Source: CAZCBX01 sp964497185 (GTDB taxonomy: Bacteria; Bdellovibrionota_G; JALEGL01; JAGRMV01). Taken from it: DNA of 28,370 nt. The stretch is from assembly GCA_964497185.1 (NCBI GenBank), contig CAZCBX010000018.1, positions 1 to 28,370 of the forward strand, given 5' to 3'. Position 1 is the first letter of the stretch. Each line of letters opens with the position of its first letter. Position numbers and translations under genes: made by a program. Positions 1-6,248 of the stretch are shown here, one piece after another. Under the pieces are notes generated by a model, which made no database searches, was not told where the DNA came from, and saw only the letters and a list, made by a program, of their open reading frames with translations.

Positions 1-190
1 GGTCACTCAAGCCACAAACATGCCGAAAACCGACAAAGATTTGTGCAAAATAATCGACTTCGGTGGGTAGCTGAATGTGCTCAGTTTCGGAAGCGCCGCT
101 GCCGTTGCCGAGTTGACCACGGTCGTCATTGCCTTGGCAGACTGGGGGCTCTTCCTCTTTGGCATAGCAGTACGTGCCGTTGATGTGTGT
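1..190. repeat. Tandem duplication, copy 1 (matches 1263-1452)
   Basis: Positions 1 onward match 1263 onward at a constant offset of 1262. The first 55 bases are identical, only one difference occurs in the first 81, and similarity falls in the signal-peptide-encoding part of the two genes. This is a gene-level duplication of an RCC1-like coding sequence; the outer end is outside the window. Confidence 0.85.
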
Positions 191-331
191 GGCAATGATG
201 GTCTCGTCAGGAAATGCGATCTGAAACGGATCTTGAGTATCGTTGATGGGGTCACTCAGCTCCGCAACTTCAGAATCGCTGCAATGAAGTGTTAATACAG
301 CCACGAATAGCAATATTAACCTTTGAATCAA
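1..331 (-). CDS. RCC1-repeat lipoprotein-like paralog, N-terminal part (runs off window)
   Basis: Only the N-terminal ~110 codons are in the window; the C-terminus lies beyond position 1. The reading frame is open from a TTG at 331-329 (MIQRLILLFVAVL...), giving a hydrophobic signal segment ending LTLHC, a poor lipobox because of His at -1. The part after it (ETIIATHINGTYCYAKE, GNDDRGQLGNGSG, FRHVCGLSD) is nearly the same as residues of the next gene upstream and carries the first RCC1-type repeat pair. The start is inferred: TTG shares bases with the TGA stop of the upstream gene (TTGA), suggesting translational coupling; there is only a weak purine-rich stretch (GGGAAA) ahead. Function unknown; RCC1-type propellers in bacterial envelope proteins are usually assumed to bind other molecules. 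Confidence 0.7.
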   Translation of the reverse strand, partial: MIQRLILLFVAVLTLHCSDSEVAELSDPINDTQDPFQIAFPDETIIATHINGTYCYAKEEEPPVCQGNDDRGQLGNGSGASETEHIQLPTEVDYFAQIFVGFRHVCGLSD

Positions 332-1680
332 AAGGTTTCCCAGGTGTAGGTTGCAACCGGGGTAGTTGTGGTTTCTATGATATTTCCGGTCGAGTCCTCG
401 GCGTTACGGGAAGAAAGACTTTCAAAAATAAAGATTTCATTATTTTGAAACCGACCTATGCTTGGACGGCCTGGTAAGAAATTTTTCACCCTGTTACCAT
501 CAATGTTTTCATAATCACTGGGATCCGCGTCAATGATACCAGGACCATCATCGTCTTCTACCGGAAAATAGCACCGAAAATCATCCTCATATTCGAAACT
601 ACTAGGAAAATCACCCCAGATCATGCATGTGCTCTGATCTCCTACAAAGATTCTTTCGTAGAGTGGATCTGGATCACCGCCAGCGATCTCGTTGATGTAT
701 GTGGAACTGATATCTCCCGTGGCCAGCTGGCCAAGACCATTGTCACCCCAACAATAGTGATAACCCGTTGGCTCATGCTGACCACAGCTATGGTACAAGC
801 CACTTTGGATATTGGTAAGTAATAAATCTTCGTCGGATTCTGTTGGATATTCGATTTCTTGAGGAATTGAAAAAACAAATGTATCTGAATTTTGAATGGG
901 CTCTTGATCATTATTTCCCCAACAAAACGTTCGATCGCTTTCTGTACCTGCGCATGCAAATTCTCCCTGGCCTGGATAAATATTTTTCCACGTTTGACCA
1001 TCTGGCGTATCTACCTTTTGCAGGCTATCGTTGATCATTTCGGTTTGGCCATTGCCCATTTGCCCGCTATCCCCTTGCCCCCAGCAGTATAAATCCTTGG
1101 TATCAGCCAGCGCACAGGCGTGATTGTAGCCAACTTTGATTTGGGTAAAATGTTTCACGCTGTCGGGCCGATCAATAGCCACAGGCACACTGCTTTGGGT
1201 GGTGCTGGTGCTAACGCCTAGTTGACCCACGCTGTTGTCGCCCCAGCAATAGACTTGGCCTCGGTCACTCAAGCCACAAACATGCCGAAAACCGACAAAG
1301 ATTTGTGCAAAATAATCAACTTCGGTGGGTAGCTGAATGTGCTCGGTTTCGGAGGCGCCGCTGCCATTACCGAGTTGGCCTGAGTCGTCGTTGCCGTGGC
1401 AGACCGGCATTTGATCCTCTTTGGCATAGCAGTACGTGCCGTTGATGTGTGTGGCGATAATGGTTTCGCTTGGGAAAGCGATTTCAAAAGCATTGGGGTC
1501 CGGATCGGGATCGGGGTCCGGATCGGGGTTTGAGGTGCCGCCGCATGCGGTCAAGCACACCATGGCCCATAGACCCAAGGCCTTTTTGATGGTTTTTAAA
1601 TGAAGTAGTAAAGTCGGCATCGATGCATTATAGCGCTCAATGGCCGATTGAACAATGGACATGGCAAAAAAGGTTTTCAT
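328..1680 (-). CDS. RCC1-repeat outer-membrane lipoprotein
   Basis: A 450-residue protein if started at ATG 1680. Residues ~21-46 form a lipoprotein signal (hydrophobic ALGLWAMVCLTAC, Cys46 acylated), followed by a PDPDPDPDPDP linker and about five RCC1-type repeats recognisable by HVCGLSDRGQVYCWGDN, HACALADTKDLYCWG, FCWGNND and HYCWGDNGLGQL. RCC1 repeats fold into seven-bladed propellers; here exposed on the cell surface or in the periplasm, with pairs of cysteines per blade that may form disulfides. The ATG at 1680 overlaps the stop of the upstream 800-residue lipoprotein gene (ATGA), arguing for coupled translation. An ATG at 1620 would put the lipobox at Cys26, a more normal signal length, and is a serious alternative; neither has a clear Shine-Dalgarno sequence. 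Specific ligand unknown. Confidence 0.8.
   Translation of the reverse strand: MKTFFAMSIVQSAIERYNASMPTLLLHLKTIKKALGLWAMVCLTACGGTSNPDPDPDPDPDPNAFEIAFPSETIIATHINGTYCYAKEDQMPVCHGNDDSGQLGNGSGASETEHIQLPTEVDYFAQIFVGFRHVCGLSDRGQVYCWGDNSVGQLGVSTSTTQSSVPVAIDRPDSVKHFTQIKVGYNHACALADTKDLYCWGQGDSGQMGNGQTEMINDSLQKVDTPDGQTWKNIYPGQGEFACAGTESDRTFCWGNNDQEPIQNSDTFVFSIPQEIEYPTESDEDLLLTNIQSGLYHSCGQHEPTGYHYCWGDNGLGQLATGDISSTYINEIAGGDPDPLYERIFVGDQSTCMIWGDFPSSFEYEDDFRCYFPVEDDDGPGIIDADPSDYENIDGNRVKNFLPGRPSIGRFQNNEIFIFESLSSRNAEDSTGNIIETTTTPVATYTWETF
1263..1452. repeat. Tandem duplication, copy 2 (matches 1-190)
   Basis: Second copy of the near-identical RCC1-encoding segment; see the copy at the left edge. Encodes the first blade of the complete paralog. 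Confidence 0.85.
1495..1527 (-). repeat. Pro-Asp codon repeat (linker)
   Basis: Alternating CCC/CCG and GAT/GAC codons encode (PD)5-P directly after the lipobox of the RCC1-like lipoprotein. Such low-complexity linkers tether a lipoprotein domain away from the membrane and are prone to length change by slippage; six-base units keep the frame. The left-hand paralog lacks this linker. Confidence 0.85.
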
Positions 1681-4234
1681 CGATGGCTGCTTTGCATGAT
1701 GCCATAGCCCAAGGGCGAGTCTACTTTGATCAAGGAGGTAAAGCCGCCGCATCTAGAGGCGTTGGAGGCGTCTAGCAGTTTGACATTGCCGGGCTGAGAC
1801 AATGAGATGGCCGGCGCATCGAAGGGAATATCGTCGTTGTATGTGGTGGCCATGACCACTTCGGTTTCATCAGAATCCGCTGCCGTGGGCTGTTGCCATG
1901 CGATGGTTTCTTGATCGAAGGGGTTTAGGCTGATTTTAATGGCGGGTTCAAAATCGTCTTCTTTTTGACGCACAGACAACAATTTTAAAATGTTTTGGTT
2001 GTTTTGCCCATGATTGGATATCGTTTTTTGTACCGTGATGACGGAACTTGCCGACTGCGCTTGAAAAGCGATGGCCAATGTAAATTTTGACCCCATGCTC
2101 AATGAAACGCCCTCTGGATGAATGGTTTTGTATGTATTTTGCTGCCCTGGCGACATGTCGGTGGGATCAACATCGAAGTCTGCTGGAAATACTTCTTCTA
2201 TCTCAACCACTCTTTCACTGGCTTGCGCACTTTGATTTACAGTGGAGTTTTGCACTGTATAGACTTTTAGTTGATCTCTTGAGGGTGCTATATGTTCTAT
2301 ATATGCAATGGCGTAGTGTGAAGCCGATGGGGCCAATACTGAATGAAATGCATAGCGTGCATGGTTGCTTACCGTGTCCACATAAGTGGTGTTGGCGTCA
2401 ATTTGATTTTGGGACCATACGGCAAAGTCTGCGTTTTTTTCTTTGCGCCGAATGACGTGGNNNNNNNNNNNNNNNNNNNNNNNNNNNNNNNNNNNNNNNN
2501 NNNNNNNNNNNNNNNNNNNNNNNNNNNNNNNNNNNNNNNNNNNNNNNNNNNNNNNNNNNNATTTTGGGACCATACGGCAAAGTCTGCGTTTTTTTCTTTG
2601 CGCCGAATGACGTGGGCTCCGTTTTGCGATTCGGACCATACCAAGAGCCAATCGCCTTGTTCGTTGGTGTGCAATTGAGGCGTTTGAGGATCAAGACGCT
2701 CGTGATTGAGTTGCAAAGCGCTCGCAGCCGTGTCGATTTCAAAATCTTGGATCTCTACAGAATATAAATTGGTTTGGATGGAGTTTTCATTTTCTGACCA
2801 CACCACCAAACCATGGCCGGACGCATCCAATACGGCATCAACATAAGGGGTTTCATTATTGGAATAATGTTGCGCAGAAATTGTGCCAATGATTTGGATG
2901 GTTTCGTTGAGGTACTTGTTTTGCTGTGTATTGTAATTTTCGCGCAAAATGTACTGCAATTGGTATTGGCTTGCGGTTTTTACAATGCGAACTTGGGCCG
3001 CGCGGACGTGACCTTGGCTGAGCAAAGTGATGCTCCAACGGTCGTTTTCTTGTGAGTTTTGCGTATACACCATGGAGTCAAGCTCATCGTTTTGAGTGAC
3101 ACCATCGGTGATGGCTTGGAGGTGCCCCGACCATGAGTACAAATTGGCTCCACTGACACTGGGCGCGCTGCTGGCGGCAAAGGCAATGTTTAAACTTTTT
3201 TGTTCATTGAGCTTTAGGGCTGACTGGCTGGGGAAAAAGCTATGCTCAGTGTTGCCAAAAATGGCCAATGGATCTTGCTTGGCGGCTTGAGCGGGGTGTT
3301 GCCACTGTTGGGTGTTTTCGTGATGAACGGACAAAAAGCCGGTTTTATGGCTGCTGCCTGCCAAACCTGCATCCCATTGCAGGACGGCATCTCCGTATTG
3401 GTTGGTATGAACTTTGCCGTGGAGTTGATCAAAATTAATGTTTTGTGTGACGCTGTCTAGATCAAAAGAGGCAATGTTTTCAGACACGTCCACGGTGGAT
3501 GTTTGTCCCGTAGGTACACAAACCACCGAAATATTGGCTATGTCTTGCTCTCCCAAAATGCCGTGACCTTTGTCTAAATTGCAACAGTACCCTTTGGGAT
3601 GTTGAGCGATTTGAATTGCATAGGGTTCTAGGTATTCAAGCTCTTTGTCGAAAGCAAACTGAGTTTGGCCTGCTTTGATGGTCACGCGTTGGTTGCTGGT
3701 GGTTTCTACCAATTCAATCTGGTTACGGCTGTCTATATTAGAGATATAATTAAATGGCACCACACTTCCACTCAATTTGTACCCCTCACCGAATTTAATT
3801 TCTAAAGGATAAACACGTACGGCTTTTTGGGCGGCACCATTGTTGGGTAGGCGCAAAGCAGCTTCCAAAAATTCAATGGTGGTTGTCATGCTTTGGCTGA
3901 CGTGATGATTGCGTGGTTGGCCTTGAAGACTTAAGGTGGCTTGGTTTAAACCTTGTGTTTCAATATTGAGCGTCACTCCTTCTGGCAGTGAGTTTTTAAT
4001 GCGGTAGTGTAGGTCTTCCTGAAGCTCAATGCCTTTTTCTACATCTTTGGACCACAATGCTTTTTCGAGTTCAAAAAATTCAGGTGAAAATTGTCCTGTG
4101 TTAGCTGGATGAATTTCTTGGAAAACAATGGGAGAACCTAGGCCGGGATCTGAAGAACCTGAGCCGCCACAGGCGGATAGAAATAGTGTGCTGGCTAGTA
4201 TAAAAAGCGATCCTAGAATGGTTTTGTTGTTCAT
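1677..4234 (-). CDS. Large lipoprotein of ~800 residues, interrupted by an assembly gap
   Basis: Starts at ATG 4234 with Shine-Dalgarno GGAGAA and a lipoprotein signal (FILASTLFLSAC, Cys22) followed by a Gly/Ser linker. Residues ~70-125 look like an immunoglobulin-type domain (LPEGVTLNI). Residues ~150-240 resemble a repeat common in envelope lipoproteins: GYKLSGSV ... PYAIQIAQHPKGYCCNL ... IANISVVC. The rest has recurring short strands with VVWSE, LLVWSES and FAVWSQN, suggesting a beta-propeller. The frame is broken by 100 N at 2461-2560, but the 55 bases before and after the gap are identical; collapsing them joins both halves in frame into one 800-residue protein ending at TGA 1677-1679. 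The stop overlaps the start of the RCC1-like gene. Function not recognised; probably surface-exposed. Confidence 0.8.
2406..2615. repeat. 55-bp direct repeat flanking the N-run (contig-end overlap)
   Basis: 2406-2460 equals 2561-2615 base for base. It encodes the same peptide segment (HVIRRKEKNADFAVWSQ) on both sides. Best read as the unmerged overlap of two contig ends rather than a biological repeat, because merging brings the two half-genes into the same frame. Confidence 0.88.
2461..2560. other. Assembly gap (100 N), probably artificial
   Basis: Exactly 100 N, the conventional size for a gap of unknown length. The flanks 2406-2460 and 2561-2615 are identical over 55 bases, so the two contigs most likely overlap and nothing is missing. 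Removing 2461-2615 (155 bases) restores a continuous reading frame. Confidence 0.9.
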
Positions 4235-4553
4235 CGTATTTTCTCCAAAGTCATTTTAACGCGGTGTATAAAATGGATACAAATTTGTACCACAGTGTTT
4301 TATTGCAAATCAATGAAAACCTGGGGCTTTATTGATTCTTTTTATTTTATATGAAGCAATTTGCATGCCAGTGCGGGGCCTTGTTGGAGAAGTACTTAAA
4401 ATACATTTAAATAGGTTTAGAGCATGCAAATACCCTGAATCGGTATGACTTGAAATCAATTGGTTGTTCGATTTCTGTACACGTTGAGTGATATTTGGGC
4501 AATATTGGCTCATTTTCGGCTTATGGCGTTTTTTAAGTATCGGTGTACAACGT
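4235..4553. other. Intergenic region with regulatory elements, no gene
   Basis: No convincing gene; an open frame antisense-free at 4310-4582 has no known features and overlaps the neighbouring gene's 3' end. The stretch contains a sigma-54-type promoter for the 800-residue lipoprotein operon, a 10-bp inverted repeat (ATTTGCATGC at 4359-4368, GCATGCAAAT at 4422-4431) and a 12-bp palindrome TACAAATTTGTA at 4278-4289 within the presumed leader. No clear terminator for the gene ending at 4554 was seen. Confidence 0.6.
4355..4370 (-). promoter_or_regulatory. Sigma-54 (-24/-12) promoter candidate for the lipoprotein operon
   Basis: Minus strand reads TGGCATG-CAAA-TTGCT, one mismatch from the consensus TGGCACG-N4-TTGCW; the flanking bases (GCAC before, TCA after) also fit. 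The predicted start of transcription, near 4344, leaves a leader of about 110 bases. One half of the 10-bp inverted repeat overlaps this promoter and the other half sits about 55 bases upstream, where an activator could bind. Confidence 0.55.
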
Positions 4554-5282
4554 TTAAAATATAGAGCGTAATAAGCGATCACCTATTTTCTCCTTTTTCT
4601 TGGGTTTTTGGATGGATTCGGATGCGGAGGGCATTTGTTGGGTTTTTATTTGATGAGCCTCCCACATTTGATCAACCAACTCCCTCTCTGACATCGTACG
4701 AGCCATTTCGAAACCTAGCTGCATATCAACACGATAGGTATGCATCATGCTGCAAAACATTTGTTCTTGCTCGCGCTGCTGATCGGGTTGGCCAACCAAG
4801 TCATTGATATTGTAGTGGCCTTTGCATGCGGAAGCATTTGCCTTAATAAGTGCGATATTCTTTTCTTTTACTTTTGTACTGGCACAGCTGTTGATCAGGT
4901 AATTGAGCGCATAGACGCTGCAACGTTCGCTTTTTTCCGCTGGATGGGTCATGCTAAAAAAATTTTCAGCCTGCCCCACAAACCCACTGTATGCTTGATC
5001 TCCTTGGTCCCATTGTCGCTGTAACCAGAATTGATCAGCAGGTAATAAGTAGTTCTGTCGGTACGCTGTGTAAAATTCATCAATTTCTTGCTTGGTTTTG
5101 GTTTTGGCCAAACGCTTTCGATTTTTCTTGGTTTCAAGCGTGGCTTGTTCTTTGACCACTTTGAGCAAAAGAGTCATGGTTGCTTTGTATTGAATTTCTT
5201 CCTGGGTCATGGTCCATATGGGTTTGGCCCAGGCTGAAGCTGCAAAAAAAATCGTACATAGTATCCATAGTGTGTTTTTCAT
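4554..5282 (-). CDS. Secreted protein of unknown function next to a VirB10-like gene
   Basis: 242 residues. Sec signal peptide MKNTLWILCTIFFAASAWA, cleavage likely before KPIW. Shine-Dalgarno AAGGAG eight bases before ATG 5282. The mature part is mainly charged and helix-forming (long KEQATLETKKNRKRLAKTKT stretch), has four cysteines (in ERCSV, NSCAS, SACKG, MFCSM) that could form two disulfides in the periplasm, and ends with a basic tail PKKKEKIGDRLLRSIF. I do not recognise a family. It begins 11 bases after the stop of the VirB10-like gene and is surely in the same transcript, so it may be a partner of that protein, perhaps a minor component of a type IV secretion-like envelope structure; that is inference from position only. 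Confidence 0.75.
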   Translation of the reverse strand: MKNTLWILCTIFFAASAWAKPIWTMTQEEIQYKATMTLLLKVVKEQATLETKKNRKRLAKTKTKQEIDEFYTAYRQNYLLPADQFWLQRQWDQGDQAYSGFVGQAENFFSMTHPAEKSERCSVYALNYLINSCASTKVKEKNIALIKANASACKGHYNINDLVGQPDQQREQEQMFCSMMHTYRVDMQLGFEMARTMSERELVDQMWEAHQIKTQQMPSASESIQKPKKKEKIGDRLLRSIF

Positions 5283-5293
5283 GGGGTCTCCTT

Positions 5294-5983
5294 TTAAAAG
5301 CCTTGCTCGATCGCAATGCGAAATGGTTGGCCTGCTTGTATGCGTAGAATATAAGTTGATTGGTTGCGGGTGTTGGTTTCAGCGCGAATTTGGCCTTCGG
5401 ACTCTTGGCCAGCGTCTCGGAGAATCTCACCGCCCAGACTGCGACTTGAAACATTGCGTTCAATGGCACGGCGTAGGCCAAATCCACTTGATCGGCCGAG
5501 CACTTTGCGGCCTCGGCGTTTGGCTTTGGTGATCAGTGTTCCTTCAAGGCCTTGAATGTCATCTGGTCCCAAAACATAACCAGAAATACGTTGTTCATGG
5601 TTACTAGGAAAAATGATTTTTTCCATACGGATTTCAACCCGGCGATCGTTCACGTCTTTGGCGTGGCCAATGACTTTGGATCCTGTAGGAATAATGATTT
5701 GTCCATTTTGGACAAAATCCTGGGTGATCAATGCGCTTACTTCTTGACCAAACGAACCATGAAACTCCATGGCATGCATGGTTTTGCCTTGCAAAAAGGA
5801 ACCTGCAGGCAAAGTTTTTCAATTTTGATTGCGATAGGTTTGCACATGCTGGCCCGTGCGGTCGCGTGAGTGAATGATAAGCTCACCGCCCCGAAACTCA
5901 TGGCTTTGGGCATATACCTGCATGGGTTGTACCCAAAGGCATGTGAGGATAAAGATTTGAATGGTTTTTTGAAATGATTTCAT
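5294..5983 (-). pseudogene. VirB10/TrbI-like periplasmic protein split by an in-frame TGA
   Basis: Starts at ATG 5983 with Shine-Dalgarno AAGGAG nine bases ahead and a signal peptide (SFQKTIQIFILTCLWVQPMQVYAQS). After 53 codons the frame meets TGA at 5821-5819, then continues in the same frame without another stop to 5294. The downstream part has the VirB10/TrbI core: LPAGSFLQGKTMHAM, GQEVSALITQDF, GQIIIPTGSKVIG, RVEIRMEKIIFP, and a C-terminal strand YILRIQAGQPFRIAI. VirB10 proteins form the core channel of type IV secretion systems. The join NQN-stop-KTLPAG reads naturally as one ~229-codon protein with one codon changed (for example CGA to TGA). A separate restart at TTG 5812 lacks a ribosome binding site. 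Alternatives: sequencing error, true nonsense mutation, or stop-codon readthrough. Followed closely by the 242-residue secreted protein. Confidence 0.72.
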
Positions 5984-6012
5984 TGAAGCTTTCTCCTTTT
6001 GCTTGTTCATAA

Positions 6013-6029
6013 AGCAAGGGACGTGCCAA
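6013..6029 (-). promoter_or_regulatory. Sigma-54 (-24/-12) promoter for the VirB10-like cassette
   Basis: Minus strand reads T-TGGCACG-TCCC-TTGCT, a perfect match to the sigma-54 consensus TGGCACG-N4-TTGCW. The predicted transcription start near 6003 lies about 20 bases before ATG 5983 and just before the AAGGAG Shine-Dalgarno, so the spacing supports both the promoter and the chosen start. About 113-128 bases upstream of that start lies TTCAA-N6-TTGAA (6116-6131), a possible activator site at a typical enhancer distance. Confidence 0.75.
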
Positions 6030-6248
6030 CGCTAAAAAGCCGTCAAGTCTTTCTTTCGTGTTGAACTGACTATAAAGCGGATGGTTGGGTAAAGCATGTG
6101 TATGATTTTTGGACGTTCAAAGAGCGTTGAATATTTGTATTTGATTTCATAGCTTGGGGTCATGATTAACCAAGCTAATTTTAGTGAAACGTGGACGCAG
6201 TTGCGAAAAGTTTGTCTGGAAGAAGCTGACTAAATTAAAAAGACTTTA

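Noticed and set aside
4310..4582. Minus-strand open frame of 90 codons in the lipoprotein upstream region
   Set aside because: Overlaps the 3' end of the 242-residue protein gene, spans the proposed promoter, and has no recognisable domain or Shine-Dalgarno.
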